A stretch of 64,000 nt of DNA from Geoglobus acetivorans (GCF_039641995.1 NZ_CP087714.1:62001-126000), one strand, 5' to 3'; numbered from the stretch's first letter, positions 1 to 8,672 are shown. Program-made: numbers and translations. Notes: generated by a model from the letters alone, not told the origin.

Positions 1-2
1 TC

Positions 3-200
3 CACCAGGATTATCAGGACAGAGGGATAGGGCAGGCCCTTCTCAGACACATAATAGACTACGCAAAGAGAATGGGTTTCGACGGAATAATGCTCGTGAC
101 AGAGAGAGACAACCACAGGGCCGTCCACGTCTACAAGAAATTCGGATTCAGGATAGTCAATCCAGAGCATGAGTTCGACATGTACCTCCAGCTCAAATGA
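3..200 (+). CDS. GNAT family N-acetyltransferase, C-terminal part (cut by window start)
   Basis: The open frame runs in from the left edge to a TGA at 198-200. The visible residues include DRGIGQALLRHIIDYAKRMG, which is the acetyl-CoA pyrophosphate-binding motif (Q/RxxGxG/A) of GNAT enzymes. They also include the usual GNAT ending, in which an Asn-rich turn (ERDNHRAV) leads into YKKFGF. The family moves an acetyl group from acetyl-CoA to an amine. A RimI-like or small-molecule substrate cannot be told from this fragment. The N-terminal half lies outside the window. Confidence 0.85.
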   Translation, partial: HQDYQDRGIGQALLRHIIDYAKRMGFDGIMLVTERDNHRAVHVYKKFGFRIVNPEHEFDMYLQLK

Positions 201-207
201 AAAATGA

Positions 208-222
208 AAAAATTTTTACACA
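208..222 (+). promoter_or_regulatory. TATA-like box for the CLC channel gene
   Basis: An A/T run (aaaatttttacac) is centred about 28 nt before the GTG at 245. No Shine-Dalgarno sequence precedes that GTG. This fits a leaderless archaeal transcript and supports GTG 245 as the start. Confidence 0.5.
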
Positions 223-244
223 ACACCCCACATAAGGCCCAAAC

Positions 245-1993
245 GTGAGATCATCCTACTCAAAAGGTCATTTCCTGTTTCTCGTTGTTCTCACGGGGAT
301 CGTGTCAGGATTGGGGGCCATTGCGCTGTATCTGCTAATAGACATGACCAACGCATTCTTCGTAGGCTCCCTTGGCAACATTACACTCCCCGCACCGGCA
401 GGCGAACCCGAAATGTTCTCTTTCAGCTTCTCCGGTGTCAGGGTTCCCTATTACCTCCTTCCGGCCATTGGAGGTCTGCTGAGCGGATACATCGTTTACA
501 CTCTCGCACCAGAAGCAGAGGGTCACGGGACAGATGCAGTGATAAAAGCATTCCACAGGGAGAGAGGTGTGATCAGGGCAAGGGTCCCATTTGTCAAGGC
601 TCTGGCAACGGCGTTCACAATCGGCACAGGAGGGAGTGCAGGAAGGGAAGGACCTATCGCGCAGATAGGTGCCGGTTTTGGCTCCGTACTGTCCACATTC
701 TTCGACCTCAGCGACAGAGAAAGAAGAATCCTGCTGATTTCTGGTGTTGCGGGAGGTATAGGTGCGATTTTCAGGTCTCCCCTTGGAGGGGCGCTTTTTG
801 CCGTTGAAGTGCTTTACAGGAGAGATACCGAAACAGAGGGTTTGATATATGCGTTCCTCTCATCGATAATCTCCTACACCGTGTTCGTTGGCTTTCTGTA
901 CTCTATGAGACATTCTATGCCAACGAGTATCTTCGCCACACCCTCCTTTGCACTCACAGGCTTTGAGGAAGTTCCGTTTTTCGCACTGACCGGCCTTCTT
1001 TCTGCCATTGTGGGTATAGTCTACATCAAGACCTTTTACTCAGTCCATAACATATTCAAAAATCTGAAAATGAAAAGCTGGATGAAGCCTGTGGCCGGAG
1101 GCCTGCTTACCGGAGCCATAATCTATCTCATTCCTCCTGCCATGGGTATGAGCTACGGCTACGTTCAGCTCGCAATAGACGGAAAGCTGACTGTGATCAT
1201 GGCACTCTCGCTTCTTCTCGGAAAAATACTCGCCACCTCGTTTACCGTGGGCAGCGGAGGAAGTGGAGGTGTATTCGCCCCATCAATAGTTATCGGCAGC
1301 ATGGTGGGCGCACTGACAGGTTTCCTTGCCCAGTCAATACTGCCGGACTGCTCCCTCCCCATAGGAGCTTTCGTACTCGTGGGCATGGGTGCATTCATTT
1401 CCGCCATTGCAAAGACGCCGATAGCAAGCATCATAATGGTTCTCGAAATGAGCGGGGGCTATGAGCTTCTTCCAGCAATAATGACTGCCTCGGCCATCTC
1501 ATACCTGCTCTCAGGAAACTACAGCATCTACAGCGAACAGGTTGATACGAGGGCCGACAGTCCTGCCCACAGAAGGGAAATGATTAAGGATGTTCTGGAG
1601 AACCTCACCGTGAGAGAGGCGATGAGTTCGGAGAATCTGATAACAGTCTCGCCAAACAATTCCGTCGATGATGTGCTGCAGCTCATACAGCTCACAGGCC
1701 ATCTGGGGTTCCCGGTTGTCGATGAGGGGAAGCTCATCGGCGTCATTACACTCAGCGACATCAACAGGGTTTCCGACGAGATGAAGGAGAACATAAAGGT
1801 GGAGGACATAATGACCCGTAACCCCCTCGCAGTCAAGCCTGACGAGAACCTCGAAAAAGCCCTCAAGCTCTTAATCGCAAAGGACATCGGAAGGCTCATG
1901 GTCGTGGATGATGCGGGCAGACTGCTTGGAATAATAACCAGGAGTGATATAATGAAGGCGCACGCAAAGGAGCTGACGAGGCTGGGATTATGA
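245..1993 (+). CDS. CLC-type chloride channel or Cl-/H+ antiporter with two C-terminal CBS domains
   Basis: This is a 582-residue membrane protein. Residues 1-440 have the many hydrophobic helices of a CLC core. Two selectivity-filter signatures are visible: GREGP inside GTGGSAGREGPIAQIG (about residues 128-143), and GSGGSGGVFAP (about 337-347). Residues 455-582 form a tandem CBS pair (VREAMSSENLITVSP and VEDIMTRNPLAVKPDE), which usually bind adenosyl ligands and gate transport. The start is GTG with a TATA-like box 28 nt upstream. The stop overlaps the next gene's start by 4 nt (ATGA), so the channel and ubiX are probably cotranscribed. Whether it is a channel or an exchanger is not settled from sequence alone. 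Confidence 0.93.
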   Translation: MRSSYSKGHFLFLVVLTGIVSGLGAIALYLLIDMTNAFFVGSLGNITLPAPAGEPEMFSFSFSGVRVPYYLLPAIGGLLSGYIVYTLAPEAEGHGTDAVIKAFHRERGVIRARVPFVKALATAFTIGTGGSAGREGPIAQIGAGFGSVLSTFFDLSDRERRILLISGVAGGIGAIFRSPLGGALFAVEVLYRRDTETEGLIYAFLSSIISYTVFVGFLYSMRHSMPTSIFATPSFALTGFEEVPFFALTGLLSAIVGIVYIKTFYSVHNIFKNLKMKSWMKPVAGGLLTGAIIYLIPPAMGMSYGYVQLAIDGKLTVIMALSLLLGKILATSFTVGSGGSGGVFAPSIVIGSMVGALTGFLAQSILPDCSLPIGAFVLVGMGAFISAIAKTPIASIIMVLEMSGGYELLPAIMTASAISYLLSGNYSIYSEQVDTRADSPAHRREMIKDVLENLTVREAMSSENLITVSPNNSVDDVLQLIQLTGHLGFPVVDEGKLIGVITLSDINRVSDEMKENIKVEDIMTRNPLAVKPDENLEKALKLLIAKDIGRLMVVDDAGRLLGIITRSDIMKAHAKELTRLGL

Positions 1994-2535
1994 GATTCAT
2001 AGTTGCGATGACAGGTGCATCAGGCCAGATTTTCGGAGTCAGACTCCTCGAAATTTTAAGAGATCATGCAGAAATCCATCTCGTAATCTCATCCGCTGCA
2101 AGAATCACGGCAGAGCATGAGCTGGACGTTCCCCTGAGCCAGGTTGAAAAACTGGCCGATTTCGTGTATTCTGAGGACGATATAGCCGCAAGGATTGCGA
2201 GCGGATCCTTCAGGCACGATGGTATGGCAATCGTACCCTGCAGCATCAAAACGCTCTCATCAATTGCCTACGGGATGGCGGACAACCTCATAACGAGAGC
2301 TGCAGACGTTACTCTGAAAGAGAGGAGGAAACTCGTTCTGGCCGTTAGGGAGACCCCACTCCACATAAACCACCTGAGGGCAATGGTGAGGGTTACCGAG
2401 GCAGGGGGAGTGGTCATGCCTCCAGTACCGGCCTTCTACATCAGGCCGGAAAAAATAGAGGACATTGTTGACCATTTTGCTTCGAGAGTTGCTGAGGTTC
2501 TCGGAGTGCAGGTCGATTACAGGCGGTGGGAGTGA
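1990..2535 (+). CDS. ubiX: Flavin prenyltransferase, UbiX family
   Basis: The 181-residue protein has the UbiX/PAD1 Rossmann-like flavodoxin fold. It opens with a FIVAMTGASGQIFGVRLLE loop that binds FMN phosphate. Further on are MAIVPCSIKTLSSIAYG (phosphate site), RERRKLVLAVRETPL-type helices and a late MPPVPAFYIRPE stretch, all typical of the family. UbiX attaches a dimethylallyl group to FMN to make the prenylated flavin used by UbiD-type decarboxylases. In archaea these act in quinone or aromatic-acid chemistry. No ubiD is in the window. It overlaps the CLC gene by 4 nt, and its end overlaps the convergent pgk gene by 19 nt. Confidence 0.92.
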   Translation: MRFIVAMTGASGQIFGVRLLEILRDHAEIHLVISSAARITAEHELDVPLSQVEKLADFVYSEDDIAARIASGSFRHDGMAIVPCSIKTLSSIAYGMADNLITRAADVTLKERRKLVLAVRETPLHINHLRAMVRVTEAGGVVMPPVPAFYIRPEKIEDIVDHFASRVAEVLGVQVDYRRWE

Positions 2536-3755
2536 CACCATTTCTCATTCCAGTACTTTTTGATGGTTTCCAGAGCAACCAGCTTTTCACCGCTCAGGAA
2601 TCTTATGCTCGCCCCGCCTCCCGTGGAGATGTGGCTCACCTTGTCCTCAAGCCCAGCAAGTCTTGCCGCAGATGAAATGTGTCCTCCACCCACCACTGAA
2701 AATCCTGCCCTCGATACTGCCCTGAGAATCTCAAACGTCCCGTAGGCAAATTCCTCCTCTTCAAAAACTCCGGCGGGGCCGTTTATCACGGCTATATCAT
2801 AGCTCTCAATTTCTCTGGAAAACATCTCCACCGTCTCTCTCCCAATATCCTTTATGGGCGGTTTGTCATCCATCCTGAAAAACTCCTCGACGGAAATATC
2901 GACCCTCTCCCCTCCAATCTCACAGCCAAAGTCCACGGGAAGGACTATTCTGTCTTCATAGTTCTTCAGCAGCTTCTTCATCTCTGAATCGTCAATACCC
3001 TCCTTGTTATCTTCCACAATCCTGATGTTTTTCTCTCCGAGGTCGTATCCCATGAGCATGAGGAAGTAATTGGCAACAACTCCTGTGAGGAAGACCCTCT
3101 CAGCAATGCCCTTCTCAAGAACGTTTTTCATGACGTTGACAGAATCGCTTATCTTCGCTCCGCCGAGAACGAATGCCTTTTCACCCTCACTGCCGAGCGC
3201 ATTCGATAATGCCCTGACCTCCTTCTCAACCAGCCTTCCAATCACCGAGGGCAGAACAACAGGAAATCCCACAAGACTCGCATGACCCCTGTGTGATGCG
3301 GAAAAGGCATCATTGACATAGAAATCAAAATACCTGTAGAGTTTTGATACGATATATGAGCCGGCATGCTCTTCGGGTGTTTTTTTCAGTTCCTCTTCAG
3401 AATAAAACCTGACATTCTCAAGCAAGAGTATATCGCCAGCATCCATCTCCAGAATCCTCTTTACGGCACATTCGGAAAAAACCTCATCAATATACTCAAC
3501 TTCCCGGTTAAGCAGCCTTGAAAAGACTTCAGCATGCTTTTTCAGCGTCGTGAAATCCTTCTTTCCGGGTCTCGACTGATGGGCCAGCAGAACAACCCTG
3601 CAGTCCTCAAGCTCTCTTATCGTTGGAATGTGGGCCCGGAATCTCGTCGTGTCCAGAATCTCTCCCTCAACGATGGGTGCGTTAATGTCAACCCTAACGA
3701 GGACGCTCCTGCCTGAATAATCAATGTCATCCAGAGTCGGATACTCCTCAATCAT
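2517..3755 (-). CDS. pgk: Phosphoglycerate kinase
   Basis: This 412-residue archaeal-type PGK interconverts 1,3-bisphosphoglycerate and 3-phosphoglycerate with ADP/ATP. Visible signatures are VLVRVDINAPI (substrate-binding N domain), TTRFRAHIPTI, LLAHQSRPG, FYVNDAFSASHR, and the C-terminal nucleotide loop VINGPAGVFE with VVGGGHISSAAR. The start is one of two adjacent ATGs; 3755 is chosen because MIEEY is the more usual opening. A TATA-like run (about 3778-3790) places the transcript start at the ATG, which suggests a leaderless message. The archaeal sequence lacks the G-rich bacterial spacing but has all catalytic blocks. Confidence 0.95.
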   Translation of the reverse strand: MIEEYPTLDDIDYSGRSVLVRVDINAPIVEGEILDTTRFRAHIPTIRELEDCRVVLLAHQSRPGKKDFTTLKKHAEVFSRLLNREVEYIDEVFSECAVKRILEMDAGDILLLENVRFYSEEELKKTPEEHAGSYIVSKLYRYFDFYVNDAFSASHRGHASLVGFPVVLPSVIGRLVEKEVRALSNALGSEGEKAFVLGGAKISDSVNVMKNVLEKGIAERVFLTGVVANYFLMLMGYDLGEKNIRIVEDNKEGIDDSEMKKLLKNYEDRIVLPVDFGCEIGGERVDISVEEFFRMDDKPPIKDIGRETVEMFSREIESYDIAVINGPAGVFEEEEFAYGTFEILRAVSRAGFSVVGGGHISSAARLAGLEDKVSHISTGGGASIRFLSGEKLVALETIKKYWNEKWCHSHRL

Positions 3756-3833
3756 CAATCAGAAATCCCGGCCTGAAATTAAAAAGTTTTTGAAAAGCAG
3801 AATGGGGGCAAAAAGAAGATAAAATAAATGGAA

Positions 3834-4106
3834 TTAGTCCTTCTTACCGAGAACAATCTCAATAGCAGAGACGTTTGCCTCGCCCTGCTCGCTCTCAACC
3901 TTCTCGGTTGAGATCTTGATGTCCTTTACCTCAACATCTGGAAGGAATCTCTTCCTGACGATCTCTGCAACATCGACAGCCCTGCTGATCGCTCTTCCCC
4001 TTGCCTTAACAACGACTTCCTTTGCACCGCCGTTGAACTGGGTCAGAACTGCCAGAACATAGTTCATTACAGGCTTGTTTCCTACAAACACAGCGTTTTC
4101 TGCCAT
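3834..4106 (-). CDS. albA: Alba family DNA/RNA-binding chromatin protein
   Basis: The protein has 90 residues from [17 protein letters not shown], which matches the start of Alba (conserved '[10 protein letters not shown]' strand-turn). It continues with [20 protein letters not shown], the helix that carries the basic nucleic-acid-binding face, and ends in the beta-hairpin [13 protein letters not shown]...VSAIEIVL. Alba is an abundant dimeric nucleoid protein that also binds RNA. The second ATG (4106) is chosen because the strong ggaggt Shine-Dalgarno lies 8 nt before it and only 2 nt before the upstream ATG at 4112. It is monocistronic between convergent and divergent neighbours. Confidence 0.95.
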   Translation of the reverse strand: MAENAVFVGNKPVMNYVLAVLTQFNGGAKEVVVKARGRAISRAVDVAEIVRKRFLPDVEVKDIKISTEKVESEQGEANVSAIEIVLGKKD

Positions 4107-4146
4107 TCCCATCTACCTCCTTGTTTTTATCCCGAAAAACCTACCA

Positions 4147-5181
4147 CTATATTAACTTTTCTTTTACCATCAACTCAGCATTCAGTATGCTTGCTCCAGC
4201 AGCACCCCTGACAGTGTTGTGTCCGAGAACGAGATATTTGATCCCGCTGTCTCCATCCTTTCTCACTCTCCCAACGACAACGCTCATGCCATTTCCTGCA
4301 TCTCTGTCAAGTCTCGGCTGAGGTCTGTCGGGTTCATCCCTCACCACGATAACCTCTTCCGGAGACGTGGGCAATCCTTCAATAGGCTTGAAGCTCCTGA
4401 AAGCTTCAATAACATCGTTCACTTCTATATTTCCACCAAACTCGGCAAAAACTGCCTCAAGGTGTCCGTCAATGACCGGAACTCTGTGACATGAGGCTGA
4501 AACCGTTATGCTGGCAAAATCGATACCGCTGCCCGTGAACTTTCCAAGCAGTTTGAGCGGTTCGGTCTCAACCTTGTCCTCCTCACCCCTGATGAAGGGT
4601 AAAACGTTGTCGATAACAGACATTGATGGCACTCCGGGATAACCAGCTCCGCTCAGCGCCTGCATCGTGGCAACGTTTACCTTGGCAAGCCCGAGGTCCA
4701 AGAGCGGTTTCAGTGTCAGAACAAGCATGATGGTCGTGCAGTTGGGATTCGTTACGATGAACCCATCCCAGCCCCTGTTCCTTTTCTGCACGTCAATCAG
4801 GCCGAGATGTTCGGCATTCACCTCAGGAATGACCAGCGGAACGTCCTCCTCCATTCTGAAGGCAGAAGCATTGCTCGCTACAGCAAAACCCTCCTGAGCG
4901 AATTTGGGTTCGACCTCTCTTGCAATGTCCGCGGGAAGGGCGGAGAAAACGATATCAGCATCCACATTTCTGGGGTCCATCGGCAGCATTTCCATGTCCC
5001 TTACATTTTCAGGTACATCGGATGAGATGAGCCATTCCACCTCGTCTCCGTAAGCCTTCCCAACCCTCCTCTCACTCGCCATCAGTGCAGAAATCTCGAA
5101 CCAGGGATGGTTTTCGAGGAGCTGGATGAACTTCTGCCCGACCATTCCGGTCGCTCCGAGCACGGCAACTTTGTATTTCAT
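4147..5181 (-). CDS. asd: Aspartate-semialdehyde dehydrogenase
   Basis: This enzyme reduces aspartyl phosphate to aspartate semialdehyde with NADPH, the branch point to Lys, Thr and Met. From the ATG at 5181 the protein has 344 residues and opens with the nucleotide loop [14 protein letters not shown]. The catalytic cysteine is C148 in [21 protein letters not shown] follows, and the catalytic His is in [11 protein letters not shown] longer frame exists, but a TATA-like box at 5200-5213 puts the transcript start at this ATG. Homoserine made from the product may feed the ThrC-like enzyme of the sulfur island (36.2 kb). Confidence 0.95.
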   Translation of the reverse strand: MKYKVAVLGATGMVGQKFIQLLENHPWFEISALMASERRVGKAYGDEVEWLISSDVPENVRDMEMLPMDPRNVDADIVFSALPADIAREVEPKFAQEGFAVASNASAFRMEEDVPLVIPEVNAEHLGLIDVQKRNRGWDGFIVTNPNCTTIMLVLTLKPLLDLGLAKVNVATMQALSGAGYPGVPSMSVIDNVLPFIRGEEDKVETEPLKLLGKFTGSGIDFASITVSASCHRVPVIDGHLEAVFAEFGGNIEVNDVIEAFRSFKPIEGLPTSPEEVIVVRDEPDRPQPRLDRDAGNGMSVVVGRVRKDGDSGIKYLVLGHNTVRGAAGASILNAELMVKEKLI

Positions 5182-5199
5182 ACGCCAAGGAAAGCCGGG

Positions 5200-5213
5200 C
5201 AATATTAAAATTT
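5200..5213 (-). promoter_or_regulatory. TATA-like promoter of asd
   Basis: On the minus strand aaaattttaatatt is centred about 25 nt before the ATG at 5181. No Shine-Dalgarno is seen, so the message is probably leaderless. This decides the asd start. Confidence 0.5.
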
Positions 5214-5245
5214 TAAGATTATGAAGGGATCAAAACCATCAGAAG

Positions 5246-5257
5246 ATTTTATATACT
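5246..5257 (+). promoter_or_regulatory. TATA box of the small RNA gene
   Basis: The sequence attttatatact is centred about 25 nt before the first base of the stem at 5277. No ORF starts nearby, so the promoter most simply serves the non-coding RNA. Confidence 0.55.
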
Positions 5258-5274
5258 TCACTGAACAATAATAC

Positions 5275-5336
5275 GTGCCCGCCGGCCATGCGTCCCCTGA
5301 AATGATGATGGGGATTCCACAGAGCGGGCGACACTC
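5275..5336 (+). ncRNA. Probable single-hairpin H/ACA guide RNA
   Basis: The basal stem pairs 5277-5282 (GCCCGC) with 5324-5329 (GCGGGC). Above it lies an open internal loop of about 9 + 8 nt, the expected pseudouridylation pocket. An upper stem UCCCC/GGGGA (5293-5297 with 5310-5314) is capped by ugaaaugaugau, which resembles an L7Ae kink-loop. An ACA box sits at 5331-5333, one base after the basal stem and 3 nt before the inferred 3' end, followed by a T-run. TATA box, stem, pocket, K-loop, ACA and terminator are all spaced as in archaeal H/ACA sRNAs. The guide target is not established. The left pocket arm is complementary to GCAUGGCCG, which I recall from archaeal 16S rRNA near position 1050, but I could not match the right arm there. 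Confidence 0.7.
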
Positions 5337-5342
5337 CTTTTT
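5337..5342 (+). terminator. T-run terminator of the small RNA
   Basis: The run cttttt directly follows the ACA box plus three bases. Archaeal RNA polymerase terminates at such T-tracts. Between 5343 and 5451 I see no gene or clear signal. Confidence 0.5.
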
Positions 5343-5451
5343 GAGTCCCCAGCCTAATCTCCTGTGAAACTGGAAAAGTAAAAACCTGATCTCCCAACGG
5401 CTGACGGTATATTACATGAACCGTGTTCGACAAGTTTTGCCAAAAACAGCA

Positions 5452-5796
5452 TCACCTGATCTCAACAAGCCTCTTCACAAACCTCTGATACCACTTAAAC
5501 TCTTTCGGTGTGACGATGCGAAATTCGAACGGTGAGAACACTCCTATCTTCCTCGTGATTTTACCAGTAATTTTTGCCCGGCCCTCCAGCCTTTCAGGAG
5601 TGTTGGATGAAACTATCAGCACATCTATATCGCTGGCCAGCGTGTGTCTTCCATCAACTACAGAGCCAAATACATAGACTCTCGCATCTCCAAGAATCTC
5701 AGTCGCAATTCTGGAAATCAATCTTGCATAGTGCATCCAGTTCTCAAAGTACTTACTCTCTTCTTTCGCATTTTCTATTCTCGCGTCGAAATTCAT
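5452..5796 (-). CDS. MNT-type minimal nucleotidyltransferase (antitoxin of a HEPN/MNT pair)
   Basis: The 114-residue protein has the polymerase-beta fold signature VFGSVVDGRHTLASDIDVLIV (GS, then D-x-D metal ligands), followed by the third-acid region. Small proteins like this pair with HEPN ribonuclease toxins and can neutralise them, in known cases by adding AMP groups. Its ATG overlaps the stop of a HEPN-like fragment by 4 nt (ATGA), so the pair was once one operon. Here only the antitoxin half looks complete. Confidence 0.8.
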   Translation of the reverse strand: MNFDARIENAKEESKYFENWMHYARLISRIATEILGDARVYVFGSVVDGRHTLASDIDVLIVSSNTPERLEGRAKITGKITRKIGVFSPFEFRIVTPKEFKWYQRFVKRLVEIR

Positions 5797-5987
5797 AGTC
5801 CATCAACCAGCTTTCGTACTTTTTCCGAAATACTAAACATGTTTTCAATTTCAATTTTCTCAAACTCGAATGGTAGGTAACGGGACGTGACGTATGCATT
5901 TTCAAGATTTGAAATTCTGTCAATTATATCTCAAAACTTCTCCAGTAAATTAATAACCGTTTCGAATGAACCCAGAAGACTATCCAT
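5793..5987 (-). pseudogene. Remnant of a HEPN-domain toxin gene
   Basis: Reading into the MNT gene, the frame gives ISNLENAYVTSRYLPFEFEK and ends VRKLVDGL. This resembles the C-terminal HEPN segment in which an aromatic-Arg-Tyr (TARYP-like) motif precedes the last helix. A TGA at 5931-5933 breaks the frame after LLGSFETVINLLEKF. Nothing of the N-terminal helices with the catalytic RxxxxH is left before the glmM promoter. This is a truncated, stopped toxin gene next to a whole antitoxin gene. Confidence 0.6.
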
Positions 5988-6052
5988 CTGACCCTCTCAA
6001 GACTATGCGGATGATGAGGACAAGTCAGGGACCCGTCGAATTTTCCGAACAG

Positions 6053-6063
6053 ATTATATAATC
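6053..6063 (+). promoter_or_regulatory. TATA box of glmM
   Basis: The sequence attatataatc is centred 25 nt before the ATG at 6082, with no Shine-Dalgarno between them. This indicates a leaderless transcript. Confidence 0.55.
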
Positions 6064-6081
6064 CTTGATTCCACTGGGAAT

Positions 6082-7422
6082 ATGGAACGCTCCCTTTTCG
6101 GCACGAACGGTGTCAGGGGTATTGCAAATGAAGAGCTTACAGCCGAACTCGCCCTCGATCTTGGCAGAACGATAGCCTCCCTGAGAGATGGAATTATTGC
6201 CGTTGGAATGGACGCGAGAATATCATCCCCAATGCTGAAGTCGGCAGTTCTTGCAGGGATAATGTCTGCCGGAAGTGATGCTGTTGACGTTGGGGTGACT
6301 CCAACACCCTCTCTTCAGTATTACGTTAAAAGCACAAAAGCAAAAGCAGGAGTCATAGTTACGGCCAGCCACAACCCGCGAGAATACAACGGAATTAAAT
6401 TCGTAAGTGAGGATGGAACGGAGTTCAGCAGAGAGGAGGATGCTGAAGCAGAAAGAGTGCTTCTGAGCAAGAAATTCAGAAGAGCAGCCTGGAACGAGGT
6501 GGGAAGTGTTTTTACAGATGATGCAAACAGGGTTTACGTTACCGGCATACTGAACAGGGTGAATACAGACATTATCGCCGAAAAGGAATACAGAGTAGTC
6601 ATAGACTGTGGAAACGGTGCCGCATCGTTTACAAGCCCGGAAATTGCAAGAAGATTGAACTGCAGAACATACACAATCAACTGCTATCCGGACGGCAGAT
6701 TTCCAGCGAGAGCCTCTGAACCTGTAGAGGAGAACGTCTCTGAGCTTAAGGAGGTTGTTAAAGCAGTGAAGGCTGACCTCGGGGTCGCACATGATGGTGA
6801 TGCAGACAGAGCCACCTTTGTCGATGAAAAAGGAAATTTCGTCAGCGAGGACGTCATGCTGGCCCTGATGGCGAAATACTATGTCGAGAGAAACGGCGGT
6901 GGAGTCGTGGTTACGCCTGTAAGCACATCAAGATGCGTCGAGGATGCTGTCAGAGATGCCGGGGGTGAAGTGATCTACACTGCCGTCGGCTCACCCGTTG
7001 TGGCAAAGGTGATGAAGGAGAAAAACGCCGTTTTTGGTGGAGAAGGAAACGGAGGGCTTATTTTCCCTGAACACCTGCTTGCCAGGGATGGCGGGATGAG
7101 TTTCGCCAAGGTTCTTGAGCTGATGGCTGAGGAGAACAAACCGCTGTCGGAGCTTGTAAAGGATATACCGCACTACGTTACTCTGAAAACGAAGGTCGAA
7201 TGCAGAGACAAGAAAAAGCTGCTTGATGGTCTGAAAGCAGAGTTTGAAGATGCCAATTTCACCGACGGTGCAAGGATAGACTTCGAGGACGGATGGTTGC
7301 TGATCAGACCATCCGGCACGGAGCCAATAGCAAGGATTTTCGCCGAGGCGAAGGACGAGAAGAAGGCAAAGGAGCTGCTTGAGACAGGAATTGAGAAGGT
7401 GAGGAAAATACTAACAGACTGA
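6082..7422 (+). CDS. glmM: Phosphoglucosamine mutase / phosphohexomutase
   Basis: The 446-residue protein has all four domains of the alpha-D-phosphohexomutase family. The N-terminal FGTNGVRG is present, and the phosphoserine loop is TASHNPREYNGIKF with S96 as phospho-acceptor. The metal loop is HDGDADRA (about 236-243), the sugar-binding loop is GGEGNGG, and RPSGTEPIARIFAEA is the C-terminal phosphate loop. It most likely makes glucosamine-1-phosphate from glucosamine-6-phosphate. It would thus link glmS (41.9 kb) to the GlmU-like proteins (43.7-46.1 kb) in UDP-GlcNAc synthesis. Mannose or glucose substrates cannot be excluded. The last 12 nt overlap the convergent response-regulator gene. 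Confidence 0.9.
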   Translation: MERSLFGTNGVRGIANEELTAELALDLGRTIASLRDGIIAVGMDARISSPMLKSAVLAGIMSAGSDAVDVGVTPTPSLQYYVKSTKAKAGVIVTASHNPREYNGIKFVSEDGTEFSREEDAEAERVLLSKKFRRAAWNEVGSVFTDDANRVYVTGILNRVNTDIIAEKEYRVVIDCGNGAASFTSPEIARRLNCRTYTINCYPDGRFPARASEPVEENVSELKEVVKAVKADLGVAHDGDADRATFVDEKGNFVSEDVMLALMAKYYVERNGGGVVVTPVSTSRCVEDAVRDAGGEVIYTAVGSPVVAKVMKEKNAVFGGEGNGGLIFPEHLLARDGGMSFAKVLELMAEENKPLSELVKDIPHYVTLKTKVECRDKKKLLDGLKAEFEDANFTDGARIDFEDGWLLIRPSGTEPIARIFAEAKDEKKAKELLETGIEKVRKILTD

Positions 7423-7776
7423 TGTGTACTTTTCAAGAATTTGAAATATCTTTTTTTTGGTGAATGGCTTGTCAATTATGTCAAGCGCCCCGGCCTCAAT
7501 CAGGTATTTGCCCTTTGACCTCGAATAGGCAGTAACACCGATTATTTTGGCTCCAGGGTCGAGCTTCTTGATTTCCTTCGTTGCGGTTATCCCATCCATG
7601 ACCGGAAGCTCGATATCCATCAAAACCAGGTCCGGCTTTGCAAACCTGTAGAGGTCTATGGCCTCCTGACCGTTTTTGGCCACGAGGATCTGGCAGTTAC
7701 CCTTCGAGAGCATCACTTTGAGAACCTCAAGAACCGCATCGTCGTCTTCAACAATCATAACCTTTTTCCTTGTCAT
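7411..7776 (-). CDS. Stand-alone response regulator receiver (CheY-like)
   Basis: From ATG 7776 the protein has 121 residues and is a bare receiver domain. The acidic pair lies in VMIVEDDDAV, the phospho-acceptor is D54 in LVLMDIELP, the Thr is in IGVTAYS, and the conserved Lys is K103 in IDKPF. There is no output domain, so it acts through protein contacts or as a phosphate relay. The start is set by ggtgg a few bases before ATG 7776; the longer frame has no signal. No histidine kinase is adjacent, so its partner is elsewhere. Confidence 0.9.
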   Translation of the reverse strand: MTRKKVMIVEDDDAVLEVLKVMLSKGNCQILVAKNGQEAIDLYRFAKPDLVLMDIELPVMDGITATKEIKKLDPGAKIIGVTAYSRSKGKYLIEAGALDIIDKPFTKKKIFQILEKYTSVC

Positions 7777-7937
7777 TCCTCCACCTCTTATTATCATTAT
7801 CGTGAGAACCCAATAAATCTTTTTTGGTATAAGCCGGGAGCATGCCACTCACAGGCTCAGGTAAATTATGCAAGAGTAAAGCATAATAAGTCCCGGTTCA
7901 ATATCTCTCAAAGGCACAGATTCAGGAGGTGGTGCTG

Positions 7938-8624
7938 TTGAAAGTAACCTGGTACGGGCATGCCTGTTTTATGCTGGAGGGCAGCAAGAAGGTGCTGATA
8001 GATCCCTTCCTTACCGGAAACCCGCTTGCTCCTGTGAAGCCAAATGAGGTAACCGCAGACGTAATCCTGGTAACCCACGGTCACGGAGACCATCTGGGAG
8101 ATGCTGTTGAAATCGCCAGGAACAACGACTGTCCGGTTGTTGGAATCCATGAGCTTTCAAGGATACTTTCCGCTAAGGGTGTTGAGGCCGTGGGTATGAA
8201 CATTGGCGGAACCGCAAAACTTTCCGGAATAGCCGCCACGATGGTCAAGGCGTTCCACTCCGCAGATGTTGAGGAGGACGGAGAACTCATACCTGCCGGC
8301 GACCCCGCAGGGTTTGTGGTTGAGATGGATGGTCAGAAGGTTTACCACTGTGGAGACACGGATGTTTTCATGGACATGCAGCTCATAGGCGAGCTTTATG
8401 AGCCAGAAGTTATGCTTGTGCCGATCGGCGGTTGGTACACGATGGGGATAAGGGAGGCTGTCAAAGCTGTGGAGCTTGTCAGGCCCAGATACGCCATACC
8501 CATGCACTACAACACGTTTCCGGTCATAGAGACCAATCCTGAGGAGTTCAAAAAAGCTGTTGAGGGCAGAGTTGAGGGTGTTAGCGTAGTGGTGCTGAAA
8601 CCGGGAGAAAGCTTTGAATTTTAA
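7938..8624 (+). CDS. Metal-dependent hydrolase, UPF0173 metallo-beta-lactamase fold
   Basis: This protein of about 228 residues begins LKVTWYGHACF, the typical UPF0173 opening. The metal motif is THGHGDHLGD (HxHxDH), a later His is in MVKAFHSADVEE, VYHCGDTDVF supplies the acidic ligand, and PMHYNTFP the last His. The TTG at 7938 is preferred because ggaggt (7925-7930) lies 7 nt before it; a GTG at 7929 would overlap that site. The family occurs widely in bacteria and archaea and its substrate is unknown. It is monocistronic. Confidence 0.88.
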   Translation: MKVTWYGHACFMLEGSKKVLIDPFLTGNPLAPVKPNEVTADVILVTHGHGDHLGDAVEIARNNDCPVVGIHELSRILSAKGVEAVGMNIGGTAKLSGIAATMVKAFHSADVEEDGELIPAGDPAGFVVEMDGQKVYHCGDTDVFMDMQLIGELYEPEVMLVPIGGWYTMGIREAVKAVELVRPRYAIPMHYNTFPVIETNPEEFKKAVEGRVEGVSVVVLKPGESFEF

Positions 8625-8641
8625 CTCATTCTTTTGAAAAT

Positions 8642-8652
8642 TTTTTATAATA
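8642..8652 (+). promoter_or_regulatory. TATA box for the membrane-anchored wHTH gene
   Basis: The A/T box (tttttataata) is centred 26 nt before GTG 8673, with no Shine-Dalgarno sequence. It supports a leaderless GTG start. Confidence 0.5.
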
Positions 8653-8672
8653 CGTTCCGGTAAAAGATTCTT

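Noticed and set aside
6005-6046. Possible C/D box RNA (ATGATGA at 6011)
   Set aside because: No D' or C' box follows and the putative D box is CCGA. The spacing does not fit archaeal C/D sRNAs.
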